64,000 nt of DNA from Ruegeria sp. TM1040 (GTDB lineage Bacteria > Pseudomonadota > Alphaproteobacteria > Rhodobacterales > Rhodobacteraceae): contig NC_008044.1 in NCBI RefSeq assembly GCF_000014065.1, positions 767,501-831,500 on the forward strand. Reading direction: 5' to 3'. Positions 24,715 through 33,878 of this stretch are shown here, piece after piece. Each line of letters opens with the position of its first letter. The first letter of the stretch is position 1. The notes below the pieces were generated by a model. That model did not search any database. It was not told the origin of the DNA and was given only the letters and a program-made list of their open reading frames with translations. The position numbers and the translations under genes were made by a program.

Positions 24715-26241
24715 ATGACTGAGAAACGCATCATTCCCGGGCTTACCGCCACAGGCGGGTGGGACATCCCCGAGCGGCTCAATATGGCGGCGCAGGCGAT
24801 GGATCACCCGGCCGATAAACTCGCGATCATTGACCTCACCTCCGGGACCCGCCGTGATGTGTTTCATCGGGAATTGGCCGTAATGGTCGATGGTCTGGCG
24901 CGCACATTGCTGCAACGTGTCGCCCCCGGTGATCGCGTCGGAGTGCTCTTGTCGCAATCACCTTGGTGTGTGGCGGCGCATCTGGCGATCTGGAAAATTG
25001 GCGCAGTCTCGGTGCCGCTATTTAAACTGTTTCAGCACGACGCCCTTGCCAACCGCGTCGAGGATGCAGGTGCGAAGTATGTGCTGACCGATCGGGAGGG
25101 CGCGGCGCAGCTTGGCGATTTGGCCGAGCCGCTGATTACGGCAGAGATCGGCGTCGAGGGCGATCCGGTGCCCTTCGCCGACACTGGATCCGAGGACCCG
25201 GCGGTCATTATCTATACCTCCGGTACCACGGGCAAACCCAAGGGAGTCTTGCACGGGCACCGGATGCTGACAGGGCATCTGCCGGGCGTGTCGATCAGTC
25301 ACGACCATCTTGGCCAGCCCGGTGATTGTCTCTGGACGCCTGCGGATTGGGCGTGGATCGGCGGGCTCTTTGATGTCGCAATGCCGGGCCTTGCGCTGGG
25401 TGTGCCGGTCGTCGCCGCGCGGCTTGATAAGTTTACGCCTGAAACCTGCGCCGAGGTGATGCGCTTGGGCGAGGTGCGCAACGTCTTCTTTCCGCCTACC
25501 GCCCTGCGCATGCTAAAAGCAGCGGGGCAGGGGCTCGACGGTTTGCGTTCCGTGGCCTCCGGCGGAGAGCCCCTGGGCGCGGAGATGCTCGCCTGGGGCC
25601 AGCGTCACCTGGGCGTCACCATCAACGAATTCTACGGCCAGACCGAATGCAACATGACGGTGTCCTCTTGCTGCGCGGACTTCCCCGTGCGCCCTGGCTG
25701 CATCGGGAAACCGGTGCCGGGGCATGTGGTCGAGGTGATCGACGCAGACGGCCAGCCCACCCGTGAGGAAGGCGATGTGGCGGTGCGCCGTGGTTCCGGG
25801 TCGATGATGCTGGAATATTGGAACCGCCCCGACGCCACCGCCGAGAAGTTTCACGGCGACTGGCTGGTGACCGGGGATCGCGGCATCTGGGAGGCGGGCT
25901 ATCTGCGCTTCGTGGGGCGTGAGGATGACGTGATCACCTCTGCCGGTTACCGCATCGGCCCCTCCGAGATCGAGGATTGTCTGATGACTCACCCGGCCGT
26001 TGCCACCGTCGGTGTGGTCGGCAAGCCCGACGCCCTGCGCACTGAGATCGTCAAGGCCTATGTGGTGCTGAAACCGGACCACGCCCCAAGCGAAAAAGAG
26101 CTGCAGGATTACGTCAAAGAGCGCCTTGCCAGCTATTCCTATCCCCGCGAGATCGCCTTTCTCGACGCTTTGCCGATGACGGTTACGGGCAAGGTGATCC
26201 GTAAAGAACTCAAGGCGCGGGCTGCGGGGGAGGGGAAGTGA
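24715..26241 (+). CDS. AMP-forming acyl-CoA synthetase of the leucine-degradation cluster
   Basis: 508-residue ANL-family ligase that activates a carboxylic acid with ATP and CoA. Motifs: the P-loop IIYTSGTTGKPKGVLHG, the adenine-binding INEFYGQTE, the hinge region YRIGPSEIED, and the C-terminal catalytic lysine in TVTGKVIRKELKA. Most similar in style to acetyl/propionyl or medium-chain ligases; in this context it may activate a branched-chain acid or acetoacetate. ATG at 24715 starts just where homology begins. The stop overlaps the next ATG by one base (TGATG). Confidence 0.88.
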   Translation: MTEKRIIPGLTATGGWDIPERLNMAAQAMDHPADKLAIIDLTSGTRRDVFHRELAVMVDGLARTLLQRVAPGDRVGVLLSQSPWCVAAHLAIWKIGAVSVPLFKLFQHDALANRVEDAGAKYVLTDREGAAQLGDLAEPLITAEIGVEGDPVPFADTGSEDPAVIIYTSGTTGKPKGVLHGHRMLTGHLPGVSISHDHLGQPGDCLWTPADWAWIGGLFDVAMPGLALGVPVVAARLDKFTPETCAEVMRLGEVRNVFFPPTALRMLKAAGQGLDGLRSVASGGEPLGAEMLAWGQRHLGVTINEFYGQTECNMTVSSCCADFPVRPGCIGKPVPGHVVEVIDADGQPTREEGDVAVRRGSGSMMLEYWNRPDATAEKFHGDWLVTGDRGIWEAGYLRFVGREDDVITSAGYRIGPSEIEDCLMTHPAVATVGVVGKPDALRTEIVKAYVVLKPDHAPSEKELQDYVKERLASYSYPREIAFLDALPMTVTGKVIRKELKARAAGEGK

Positions 26242-26645
26242 TGAAGGCAAGGAGCCGCAGTTTGAGTGACCAGCATGTCGCTTGGGCGTCGCGCCTGTTT
26301 TTTCATACCTGTCCAACATGTGGCGGAGCGGTGCCGCTTTCGCATCTCACGGGGCGCGGTTGGCCGCAGATTGCCGAGTGTCGAGGCTGTGGAAAGCACT
26401 GGCGAGTCGCGCTCAGTTCTCGAGCATACCTTTGGCGGTTTGTATCGCGCGCAATACCACTGGTATTTTTCTCTCTGTTTGTGACAAGCGCCGCGCTCCA
26501 CTTCGCCTTTCCTGAACTGTCGTATCTGGCGCAAAACGGTCAGACCAAGCTGCGTTTCGTGGCTTTCCCATTCCTGGTTTTCTCCGCTTTGGCGTCCGTA
26601 CTATTTTTTTCACGTCGTCTCCCTTTGGAAGAGGAACCGAAATGA
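26241..26645 (+). CDS. zinc-ribbon membrane protein of unknown function
   Basis: 134 residues. An N-terminal zinc ribbon with two CXXC knuckles, CPTCGG (about 29-34) and CRGCG (about 48-52), is followed by two membrane segments (about 69-88 and 104-123). The start overlaps the ligase stop and its own stop overlaps the MCC-beta start by four bases (ATGA), so all three are translationally coupled. I know no role for such a protein in leucine catabolism. The open reading frame has no sign of decay. Confidence 0.7.
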   Translation: MKARSRSLSDQHVAWASRLFFHTCPTCGGAVPLSHLTGRGWPQIAECRGCGKHWRVALSSRAYLWRFVSRAIPLVFFSLFVTSAALHFAFPELSYLAQNGQTKLRFVAFPFLVFSALASVLFFSRRLPLEEEPK

Positions 26646-28246
26646 AACTTCAATCCAAGGCAATGCCCTCCTCTGAAGGGTTCAAGGCAAACAAAGCTGC
26701 CCATCTCTCCGCTCTGGCCGAGATCAGCGAGGCCGCCGAGGCTGCACGCTTGGGCGGGGGCGAGAAATCCCGCGCCCGACATGAAAGTCGCGGCAAGATG
26801 CTGCCGCGCCGCCGGGTGGCGAACCTGCTTGATCCCGGCTCGCCCTTTTTGGAGGTTGGTGCGACGGCGGCCCATGGCATGTATGGTGGCGCAGCCCCGG
26901 CGGCAGGCGTGATTGCTGGTATCGGGCGTGTCCACGGTCAGGAGGTCATGGTGGTCTGCAACGACGCCACCGTGAAGGGTGGCACCTACTTCCCGATGAC
27001 GGTGAAAAAACATCTGCGCGCTCAAGAGATTGCCGAGGAAAACAACCTTCCTTGCGTCTATCTGGTGGACAGTGGCGGCGCCAACCTGCCGCAGCAGGAT
27101 GAGGTCTTTCCCGACCGCGACCACTTTGGCCGCATCTTTTACAATCAGGCGCGGATGTCGGCCAAGGGCATTCCGCAGATCGCCGTGGTCATGGGCTCCT
27201 GTACCGCAGGTGGTGCTTATGTGCCGGCAATGTCCGACGTCACCATCATCGTTAAGGAACAGGGCACCATCTTCCTTGCAGGCCCGCCGCTGGTGAAGGC
27301 CGCCACCGGCGAGGTCGTCTCGGCCGAGGATCTGGGCGGCGGGGATGTGCACACGCGGCTTTCGGGCGTGGCGGATTACCTCGCTGAGGATGACGCCCAT
27401 GCGCTGGCCCTCGCGCGGCGCGCGGTCAGCCATCTCAATCGCACCAAACCCCAGGGCGTGAACTGGCAGAGCCCGGAAGAGCCCGCCTACGATCCCGAGG
27501 AGATCCTTGGCGTGGTGCCGGGCGATCTGCGCACGCCCTATGACATCCGCGAGGTGATCGCGCGTCTCGTTGATGGTTCGCGCTTTGATGAGTTCAAACC
27601 CCGCTTTGGCGAAACGCTGGTCACCGGCTTTGCCCACCTCAAGGGCTGCCCCATCGGCATCATCGCCAACAACGGCGTGCTCTTTTCAGAAGCCGCACAA
27701 AAGGGCGCGCATTTCGTGGAACTCTGTAGCCAGCGCAAGATCCCGCTGGTCTTCCTGCAAAACATCACCGGTTTCATGGTGGGCCGCAAATACGAAAACG
27801 AAGGCATCGCCCGCCATGGGGCCAAGATGGTAACGGCGGTGGCCTCCACCAATGTGCCCAAGATCACCATGCTGGTGGGCGGCTCCTTTGGTGCGGGCAA
27901 CTACGGCATGGCAGGGCGGGCCTATTCACCCCGGTTCCTCTGGACATGGCCCAACTCGCGCATCTCCGTGATGGGCGGCGAGCAGGCGGCGGGCGTTCTG
28001 GCCACGGTCAAACGCGATGCGATCGAGCGCCAGGGCGGCACATGGTCCGCCGAAGAAGAGGCGCAGTTCAAACAGCCCACCATCGATATGTTCGCCGAAC
28101 AAAGCCACCCGCTCTACGCCTCGGCACGGCTCTGGGATGACGGCATTATCGACCCACGCAAAAGCCGCGATGTGCTGTCGCTGTCGCTTAGCGCTGCCCT
28201 CAACGCCCCCATCGAGGACACACGCTTTGGCGTGTTCCGCATGTAA
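26642..28246 (+). CDS. liuB: methylcrotonoyl-CoA carboxylase, carboxyltransferase (beta) subunit
   Basis: Transfers CO2 from biotin to 3-methylcrotonyl-CoA. 534 residues, the family norm. Crotonase-like carboxyltransferase halves are visible: [20 protein letters not shown] with [13 protein letters not shown] and [17 protein letters not shown] in the first, and [34 protein letters not shown] and [15 protein letters not shown] in the second. The last set is typical of MCC-beta (MCCC2). It is coupled to the zinc-ribbon gene by ATGA and followed by the biotin-carrying alpha subunit after 80 bases. Confidence 0.95.
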   Translation: MKLQSKAMPSSEGFKANKAAHLSALAEISEAAEAARLGGGEKSRARHESRGKMLPRRRVANLLDPGSPFLEVGATAAHGMYGGAAPAAGVIAGIGRVHGQEVMVVCNDATVKGGTYFPMTVKKHLRAQEIAEENNLPCVYLVDSGGANLPQQDEVFPDRDHFGRIFYNQARMSAKGIPQIAVVMGSCTAGGAYVPAMSDVTIIVKEQGTIFLAGPPLVKAATGEVVSAEDLGGGDVHTRLSGVADYLAEDDAHALALARRAVSHLNRTKPQGVNWQSPEEPAYDPEEILGVVPGDLRTPYDIREVIARLVDGSRFDEFKPRFGETLVTGFAHLKGCPIGIIANNGVLFSEAAQKGAHFVELCSQRKIPLVFLQNITGFMVGRKYENEGIARHGAKMVTAVASTNVPKITMLVGGSFGAGNYGMAGRAYSPRFLWTWPNSRISVMGGEQAAGVLATVKRDAIERQGGTWSAEEEAQFKQPTIDMFAEQSHPLYASARLWDDGIIDPRKSRDVLSLSLSAALNAPIEDTRFGVFRM

Positions 28247-28252
28247 CCTCTT

Positions 28253-28300
28253 CTAACCTCAAATATCCCGGGGGTCCGGGGGCAGAGCCCCCGGCCGCGA
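28253..28300. repeat. dispersed intergenic hairpin repeat, copy 1
   Basis: An 8-bp perfect stem CCGGGGGC (28276-28283) and GCCCCCGG (28287-28294) with a three-base loop sits next to a CTCAAATATCCCGGGGGT block (28258-28275). Read on the minus strand the order is G/C hairpin, then ACCCCCGGGATATTTGAG. The same order of elements appears in the gap after rnj (52991-53055, plus orientation). It lies inside the liu operon and may stabilise the liuB end of the message. Confidence 0.55.
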
Positions 28301-28326
28301 CGGTCCCTCAAAAGGAGCACCGCAAG

Positions 28327-30264
28327 ATGTTCAACAAGATCCTGATTGCCAACCGCGGCGAAATTGCATGCCGGGTGATGGAAACCGCCCGTCGTCTGGG
28401 TGTACGCACCGTCGCCGTCTACTCCGATGCTGACCGAGACGCCAAACATGTGGCCCTTGCGGATGAGGCTGTCCATGTCGGTCATGGACCTGCCCCGGCG
28501 GATAGCTACCTGCTGCAGGACGAGATCCTCGCCGCCGCCAAAGCCACCGGCGCGCAAGGCATACACCCTGGCTATGGGTTTCTGTCGGAGAATCCCGATT
28601 TTGTGGAAAAGGTCGAGGCAGCCGGTCTCGCCTTCATCGGCCCCTCTGCCAGTGCGATCCGCAAGATGGGTCTCAAGGACGCCGCCAAGGCACTGATGGA
28701 AGAGGCGGGCGTTCCGGTGGTTCCCGGCTATCACGGCGACACGCAGGATGCGGGCTTCCTCGCCAAACAGGCGGACAGCATCGGCTATCCGGTCCTGATC
28801 AAGGCGGTTGCAGGCGGCGGTGGCAAGGGCATGCGGCTGGTCGAGGACCCCAAGGATTTCAACGATGCGCTCGCCTCGGCGCAGGGCGAAGCCACCACGT
28901 CCTTTGGCAATCCGGCGGTGCTGATTGAAAAATACATCCAGAAGCCGCGCCATATCGAGGTACAGGTCTTTGGGGACGGCACATCGGCGGTGCATCTGTT
29001 TGAACGCGACTGTTCGCTGCAACGTCGCCACCAAAAGGTGATCGAAGAAGCCCCGGCCCCGGGCATGACCGACGAGATGCGCGCCGCCATGGGACAGGCC
29101 GCCGTGCGTGCCGCCGAGGCGATCGGCTATGCGGGCGCGGGCACGGTGGAGTTCATTGTGGACGGCTCGGAAGGGCTGCGTGCGGACGGGTTCTGGTTCA
29201 TGGAGATGAACACCCGTTTGCAGGTGGAACACCCGGTTACCGAGCTCATCACTGGCGTCGATCTGGTGGAGTGGCAGCTGCGCGTCGCCTCTGGCGAAGG
29301 GCTGCCCATGCAACAGGACGACCTTTCCATTACCGGCCACGCCTTTGAGGCGCGGCTCTATGCCGAGGATGTGCCCAAGGGCTTTTTGCCCGCCACCGGC
29401 ACGCTCTCGCATCTGGCCTTTCCCGAAGGGGTGCGCGCCGACAGCGGTGTGCGGGCAGGGGACACCATCAGCCCTTGGTATGATCCGATGATCTCCAAGG
29501 TGATCGTGCATGGCCCCTCGCGCGCGGCAGCGCTGCGTCAGCTGGATGACGCGCTCGCGCGGACCGAGGTTGCCGGAACCGTAACAAACCTTGCCTTCCT
29601 CGGTGCGCTCACCCGGCATGCAGGCTTTGCTGCGGGCGACGTGGACACGGGCCTGATCGCGCGCGATCTCGACAGTCTTGCTGCCGCGCCGGAGATGAGG
29701 GCCGAACACAAGATCGCGGCTGCGATGGTGGCGCTTGATGTGATCGATCCCAAACCCGAAATGGGCTTCACGCTTTGGGCGGACCTACACCGTTCCGTTA
29801 CGCTTGAAGCGCAGGGCGAGAGTTTCGAAGCCTCGGTCGAGTTGAGCGGCCCGGATCGTCAGGACTGGATCCTTGATGGAGATATGTTTGCCGTCAATCG
29901 CATGGGGTCGGGCTGGGTTATCAGCGGCATGGCCTTGCCACCCTATGCAAAAAGTGGCGACGCCATCACGATTTTTGACGGCTATGGGCTGAGCTTCAAG
30001 GTCGTTGACCCGCTGGACCGTGCCGCAGGCGCTGCCGGGGATGGCAACCTCATTGAGGCCCCGATGCCGGGCTTGGTCAAGGCGGTCTTTGCCGAGGCGG
30101 GCGCCGCAGTCAAAGAAGGCGACCGGCTCGCCATCCTTGAGGCCATGAAAATGGAGCACTCTTTGCTAGCCGCCCGTGACGGCGTGGTTGCAGAAGTTCT
30201 TGCGCAAGCGGGCGATCAGGTGGAGGCTGGTGCAGCGCTGGTGCGGCTCGAGGAAGAGGCCTGA
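28327..30264 (+). CDS. liuD: methylcrotonoyl-CoA carboxylase, biotin-carrying (alpha) subunit
   Basis: 645 residues in three parts. The biotin carboxylase (1 to about 450) has KILIANRGEIACRV, HPGYGFLSENPDF, the ATP-grasp loop AVAGGGGKGMRLV and MEMNTRLQVEHPVTE. An intermediate domain lies at about 470-560. The C-terminal biotinyl domain has the acceptor lysine in EAMKMEH (Lys608). It carboxylates biotin for the beta subunit. Preceded by AAGGAG. Together with liuB it makes the complete enzyme; propionyl- or geranyl-CoA carboxylases are relatives, but the flanking ivd, HMG-CoA lyase and hydratase genes argue for the leucine pathway. Confidence 0.95.
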   Translation: MFNKILIANRGEIACRVMETARRLGVRTVAVYSDADRDAKHVALADEAVHVGHGPAPADSYLLQDEILAAAKATGAQGIHPGYGFLSENPDFVEKVEAAGLAFIGPSASAIRKMGLKDAAKALMEEAGVPVVPGYHGDTQDAGFLAKQADSIGYPVLIKAVAGGGGKGMRLVEDPKDFNDALASAQGEATTSFGNPAVLIEKYIQKPRHIEVQVFGDGTSAVHLFERDCSLQRRHQKVIEEAPAPGMTDEMRAAMGQAAVRAAEAIGYAGAGTVEFIVDGSEGLRADGFWFMEMNTRLQVEHPVTELITGVDLVEWQLRVASGEGLPMQQDDLSITGHAFEARLYAEDVPKGFLPATGTLSHLAFPEGVRADSGVRAGDTISPWYDPMISKVIVHGPSRAAALRQLDDALARTEVAGTVTNLAFLGALTRHAGFAAGDVDTGLIARDLDSLAAAPEMRAEHKIAAAMVALDVIDPKPEMGFTLWADLHRSVTLEAQGESFEASVELSGPDRQDWILDGDMFAVNRMGSGWVISGMALPPYAKSGDAITIFDGYGLSFKVVDPLDRAAGAAGDGNLIEAPMPGLVKAVFAEAGAAVKEGDRLAILEAMKMEHSLLAARDGVVAEVLAQAGDQVEAGAALVRLEEEA

Positions 30265-30296
30265 GCCGCGCGCATGAACCGGGAGGAGTAAAACCC

Positions 30297-31163
30297 ATGA
30301 AAGACCGCGTCGAGATCTTTGAGGTGGGCCCACGCGACGGGCTGCAGAACGAAAAGCGTGACATTCCTGTCGCCGACAAGGTGGCCCTGGTGGATTGTCT
30401 CAGTCGTGCAGGCTTTTCCCGGATCGAGGTGGCGAGTTTTGTCTCCCCCAAATGGGTGCCGCAGATGGCGGGCAGCGCAGAGGTTCTGGCCGGGATCACC
30501 AAGGCCAAAGGCGTGCGCTATGCGGCGCTCACCCCGAATATGCGCGGCTATGAGGATGCGCTGGCCGCGCGCGCTGATGAAATCGCCATCTTTGCCTCTG
30601 CCTCCGAGGGCTTTTCACAAGCCAATATCAATGCATCGATTGCTGAGAGTATCGAGCGCTTTACACCCATTCTGGAGGCCGCGCGTCATATCGATCTGCC
30701 GGTGCGGGGTTATGTCTCCTGCGTGACCGACTGCCCCTATGATGGCGCTGTCGCACCCGACAAAGTCGCCGAGGTCGCGGATCGGCTGTTCTCGATGGGC
30801 TGCTATGAGATTTCGCTTGGCGATACTGTGGGAAAGGCCACACCCGACAAGATCGCCAAGATGTTGATCGCGGTCAAAGATGCGGTGCCAGTCACCCGCC
30901 TCGCAGGTCACTATCACGACACCGCAGGCCGTGCGATTGCCAATATAGATGCGTCGCTTGCGCTGGGCGTGCGGGTGTTTGACGCTGCCGTTGGCGGGCT
31001 TGGTGGCTGCCCCTATGCGCCGGGCGCGGCAGGGAATGTGGCCACAGAGGTGGTCCACGAACATTTGACGCGGCTGGGGTATGACACGGGCCTTGATGGC
31101 ACCGTACTGCAAGAGGCCGCCGCCATGGCGCGGCACTTGCGCCCCGAGCCCACCGACGCCTGA
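30297..31163 (+). CDS. liuE: hydroxymethylglutaryl-CoA lyase
   Basis: Splits HMG-CoA to acetoacetate and acetyl-CoA, ending leucine degradation. 288-residue TIM barrel of the DRE-metallolyase family. The start has EVGPRDGLQNE (metal Asp and catalytic Arg), VTDCPYDGAV is in the middle, GHYHDTAGRA carries the metal histidines, and the signature AVGGLGGCPYAPGAAGNVATE holds the catalytic cysteine. GGGAGGAG precedes the start. Gap of 32 bases from liuD and 29 to the hydratase. Confidence 0.95.
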   Translation: MKDRVEIFEVGPRDGLQNEKRDIPVADKVALVDCLSRAGFSRIEVASFVSPKWVPQMAGSAEVLAGITKAKGVRYAALTPNMRGYEDALAARADEIAIFASASEGFSQANINASIAESIERFTPILEAARHIDLPVRGYVSCVTDCPYDGAVAPDKVAEVADRLFSMGCYEISLGDTVGKATPDKIAKMLIAVKDAVPVTRLAGHYHDTAGRAIANIDASLALGVRVFDAAVGGLGGCPYAPGAAGNVATEVVHEHLTRLGYDTGLDGTVLQEAAAMARHLRPEPTDA

Positions 31164-31192
31164 GCTATCAAGACACGAAGGACCCTTTGGCC

Positions 31193-31978
31193 ATGTATGA
31201 CACGCTTTTGCTGACCCGTGATGATCGCGGTGTGGCGACCCTTACGCTCAACCGTCCCGAAAAGCACAACGCCATGTCGGGCCTGATGCTGCAGGAACTG
31301 CAGGATGCGGCGCGCGCGTTGGCGGCGGACCGCAGCGTGCGGGTTGTTGTACTCACGGGGGCGGGCAAGAGCTTTTGCGCCGGGGGCGATCTGGGCTGGA
31401 TGCAGGCGCAGATGGAGGCTGATGCCGAAACGCGCGGGCGCGAGGCCCGCGTGCTGGCCGAGATGCTGAACCTTCTCAACACCTTGCCGCAGCCGCTCAT
31501 TGGGCGGCTGCAGGGCAATGCCTTCGGGGGCGGGGTCGGAATGGCCTCGGTCTGTGATGTGGCCATCGGTGTCGACAGTCTCAAGATGGGGCTCACCGAG
31601 ACCAAACTGGGACTGATCCCCGCCACCATCGGCCCCTATGTGATCGCCCGCATGGGCGAGGCGCGGGCACGTCGCGTATTCATGTCGGCGCGACTTTTTG
31701 ATGCAGCCGAGGCGGTCGATCTGGGGCTCCTGAGCCGCGCGGTACCCGCCGACTCACTTGATGCTGCGGTGGAAGCAGAGGTAACTCCTTACCTCGACTG
31801 CGCGCCGGGGGCGGTGGCGGATGCCAAGGCGCTGGCGCGCGCGCTTGGGCCGCGTATCGATAAATCCACAATCGATTTTACAATTTCCGCCCTTGTAACC
31901 CGCTGGGAAAGCGCCGAGGCGGTCGAAGGCATCAACGCGTTTTTTGATAAACGCCGCCCCTCCTGGCGTGACAAATAA
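31193..31978 (+). CDS. liuC: methylglutaconyl-CoA hydratase (enoyl-CoA hydratase family)
   Basis: 261-residue crotonase-fold enzyme. The oxyanion-hole segments are AGKSFCAGGDLGWMQ and GNAFGGGVGMASVCDVAIG; LTETKLGLIPATIGPYVI carries the catalytic region. The GAGKSFCAGGDLGWM pattern with a tryptophan is common in the hydratase for 3-methylglutaconyl-CoA, and the cluster supports this. I chose the ATG at 31193, nine bases after AAGGAC, over a TTG six bases earlier. It is the last liu gene; a strong terminator follows. Confidence 0.9.
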   Translation: MYDTLLLTRDDRGVATLTLNRPEKHNAMSGLMLQELQDAARALAADRSVRVVVLTGAGKSFCAGGDLGWMQAQMEADAETRGREARVLAEMLNLLNTLPQPLIGRLQGNAFGGGVGMASVCDVAIGVDSLKMGLTETKLGLIPATIGPYVIARMGEARARRVFMSARLFDAAEAVDLGLLSRAVPADSLDAAVEAEVTPYLDCAPGAVADAKALARALGPRIDKSTIDFTISALVTRWESAEAVEGINAFFDKRRPSWRDK

Positions 31979-31994
31979 GGGGAATTCCCCTCTG

Positions 31995-32022
31995 CGAGCG
32001 CAGCACGTTTGCGCTCGTTTTT
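31995..32022 (+). terminator. rho-independent terminator of the liu operon
   Basis: Perfect 8-bp stem CGAGCGCA (31995-32002) and TGCGCTCG (32010-32017), seven-base loop, then TTTTT. Placed 17 bases after the liuC stop. Confidence 0.9.
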
Positions 32023-32119
32023 GATGCACACAATCCTTAGCGAAACCATAAGGATGGTGTGGCCTGTTGCAGCACTGCGAAACTGGCCAATAAAGCGATC
32101 CGCATTAACTCCCCCTTGG

Positions 32120-32148
32120 TTGACGGTCTCTAGGGACAAGAGTAGTAA
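32120..32148 (+). promoter_or_regulatory. candidate promoter of the nuo operon
   Basis: TTGACG (32120-32125) and TAGTAA (32143-32148) are 17 bases apart in the only gap between the liu terminator and nuoA; the leader to the GTG start would be about 65 bases. The -35 is a near-consensus match, the -10 is weak. No FNR-type site was found in this gap. Confidence 0.4.
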
Positions 32149-32219
32149 CGGCGCAAGTCAACACGCCAATTGACGGTGCACGAGCAGCGAATTGCCGTGT
32201 GCGCGGAAAGGAGCCACTC

Positions 32220-32585
32220 GTGGAAGAGATGTTGCGGGAATACCTGCCCATTCTGGTGTTTTTGGCCGTCGCCATCGGCCTTGGTCTCGTACTTATTCTT
32301 GCTGCCGTCGTTGTTGCGGTGCGCAATCCCGACCCTGAAAAAGTCAGCGCGTATGAATGCGGTTTCAACGCATTCGACGATGCCCGCATGAAATTCGACG
32401 TGCGCTTTTATCTGGTGTCGATCCTGTTCATCATCTTTGACCTGGAAATTGCTTTCCTGTTCCCTTGGGCCGTGGGGTTCAAGGACATCAGTGATGCGGG
32501 CTTCTGGTCGATGATGGTCTTCCTTGGGGTCCTGACCATCGGCTTTGCGTATGAGTGGAAGAAGGGGGCTCTGGAATGGGAGTGA
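32220..32585 (+). CDS. nuoA: NADH-quinone oxidoreductase subunit A
   Basis: Small membrane-arm subunit of complex I, 121 residues, with three membrane helices and the conserved loop [16 protein letters not shown] (the ECG motif whose cysteine is exposed in the deactive state of the mitochondrial enzyme). I assign a GTG start at 32220 because AAAGGAG ends eight bases upstream; an ATG at 32229 is less well placed. It opens a plus-strand operon that runs to 49683. Overlaps nuoB by ten bases if the first nuoB ATG is used. Confidence 0.95.
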   Translation: MEEMLREYLPILVFLAVAIGLGLVLILAAVVVAVRNPDPEKVSAYECGFNAFDDARMKFDVRFYLVSILFIIFDLEIAFLFPWAVGFKDISDAGFWSMMVFLGVLTIGFAYEWKKGALEWE

Positions 32586-33109
32586 TGGCTGGCGCGAACA
32601 CCGCAGGTGTCGACAAGGAAATGGTGACACAGGCCTTGAATGCAGAGCTGCAGGACAAGGGGTTCTTGCTGACCTCTGCCGAGGACATCATCAATTGGGC
32701 GCGCACCGGTTCGCTGCACTGGATGACCTTTGGTCTTGCTTGCTGCGCGGTGGAAATGATGCACACCTCCATGCCGCGTTACGATGCCGAGCGTTTCGGG
32801 ATCGCACCGCGTGCCTCCCCGCGTCAGTCGGACGTGATGATTGTTGCAGGTACGCTCACCAACAAAATGGCTCCGGCGTTGCGCAAGGTCTACGACCAGA
32901 TGCCCGAGCCGCGCTACGTGATCTCGATGGGGTCCTGCGCCAATGGCGGTGGCTATTACCACTACAGCTATTCCGTGGTGCGCGGCTGTGACCGGATCGT
33001 GCCAGTGGACATCTATGTGCCTGGCTGCCCGCCCACCGCAGAGGCGCTCCTTTATGGGCTGATGCAGCTGCAGCGCAAGATCCGCCGCACTGGCACCCTT
33101 GTGCGCTAA
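32576..33109 (+). CDS. nuoB: NADH-quinone oxidoreductase subunit B (cluster N2)
   Basis: 177-residue peripheral-arm subunit that holds the terminal [4Fe-4S] cluster N2. The ligands are visible as the tandem cysteines in [11 protein letters not shown], the cysteine in [10 protein letters not shown] and that in [14 protein letters not shown]. The start at 32576 (MGVMAGAN) overlaps nuoA by ten bases and is preceded by AAGGGGG; an alternative ATG at 32585 overlaps the nuoA stop by one base. Followed by nuoC after 15 bases. Confidence 0.96.
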   Translation: MGVMAGANTAGVDKEMVTQALNAELQDKGFLLTSAEDIINWARTGSLHWMTFGLACCAVEMMHTSMPRYDAERFGIAPRASPRQSDVMIVAGTLTNKMAPALRKVYDQMPEPRYVISMGSCANGGGYYHYSYSVVRGCDRIVPVDIYVPGCPPTAEALLYGLMQLQRKIRRTGTLVR

Positions 33110-33124
33110 GGGCAGGAGATTCAG

Positions 33125-33730
33125 ATGATCGAAGCATTGCAAGACCTTGGCCACCAGATTGAAGCCAAGCGCCCCGAGTGCGTATTGTCCTGGGATATTG
33201 CCCATGGCGAACTGAACATCGACGTAAAGCCCGCCAACATCGCGGGCCTCGTTGAATTCCTGCGCGTCGACAGCGCCTGCCGGTTCTCCACGCTGGTGGA
33301 CATTACCGCAGTGGACTATCCCGAGCGCACCAAGCGTTTTGACGTGGTGTATCACCTCCTTTCGATGTACCAGAACCAGCGCATCCGTCTGCGCGCAGCC
33401 GTGCGCGAAGAGGACATGGTGCCCTCCATCGTGGATGTGCACCCCTCCGCCAACTGGTTCGAGCGCGAAGTCTTTGACATGTTCGGCATCCTGTTCACGG
33501 GGCACCCGGACCTGCGCCGCCTGCTGACGGACTATGGCTTCCGCGGCCACCCGCTGCGCAAGGATTTCCCGACCACCGGTTACACCGAAGTGCGCTATGA
33601 CGAGGCGCAAAAGCGCGTGGTCTACGAGCCGGTGAAGCTGGTTCAGGAATACCGCCAGTTTGACTTCATGAGCCCTTGGGAAGGTGCGGAATATATCCTG
33701 CCGGGTGACGAGAAAGAGATCGCGAAATGA
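33125..33730 (+). CDS. nuoC: NADH-quinone oxidoreductase subunit C (30 kDa)
   Basis: Hydrophilic peripheral-arm subunit, 201 residues. Family signatures are [23 protein letters not shown], the [31 protein letters not shown] stretch and [18 protein letters not shown]. Not fused to nuoD, unlike in E. coli. Its stop overlaps the ATG of a 49-codon reading frame (ATGATGA), not nuoD directly. Confidence 0.96.
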   Translation: MIEALQDLGHQIEAKRPECVLSWDIAHGELNIDVKPANIAGLVEFLRVDSACRFSTLVDITAVDYPERTKRFDVVYHLLSMYQNQRIRLRAAVREEDMVPSIVDVHPSANWFEREVFDMFGILFTGHPDLRRLLTDYGFRGHPLRKDFPTTGYTEVRYDEAQKRVVYEPVKLVQEYRQFDFMSPWEGAEYILPGDEKEIAK

Positions 33731-33876
33731 TGAACCCTGATTTGTTTCTATTAGTGGGAGTTCTTCAGGTTCTGCTGGTGCTTTCGGCTATCGGTGGTCT
33801 GGGCTGGCTTTGGGTGAAACTGGTTCGCTTAGTAGGGTTTTCTGCTTGTCGAATTATTGCGAAAGGTGGGAAGTAG
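33727..33876 (+). CDS. 49-residue putative membrane miniprotein between nuoC and nuoD
   Basis: A reading frame of 49 codons starts with ATGATG overlapping the nuoC stop and ends at TAG 33874-33876, two bases before the nuoD ATG. The predicted protein has one strong membrane segment (about 6-34: [24 protein letters not shown], then a hydrophobic stretch) and a basic tail (CRIIAKGGK). Such a layout suggests an inner-membrane peptide. Its codons (TTA, CTA, GTA, ATT) are poorer in GC than those of nuoC and nuoD. The extended gap between nuoC and nuoD makes a real gene plausible, but no homolog is known to me; it could also be an untranslated spacer. Confidence 0.5.
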   Translation: MMNPDLFLLVGVLQVLLVLSAIGGLGWLWVKLVRLVGFSACRIIAKGGK

Positions 33877-33878
33877 TG

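Noticed and set aside
28114-29709. 531-codon minus-strand frame across liuB/liuD
   Set aside because: Mirror of the biotin carboxylase coding frame; no ribosome-binding site or domain.
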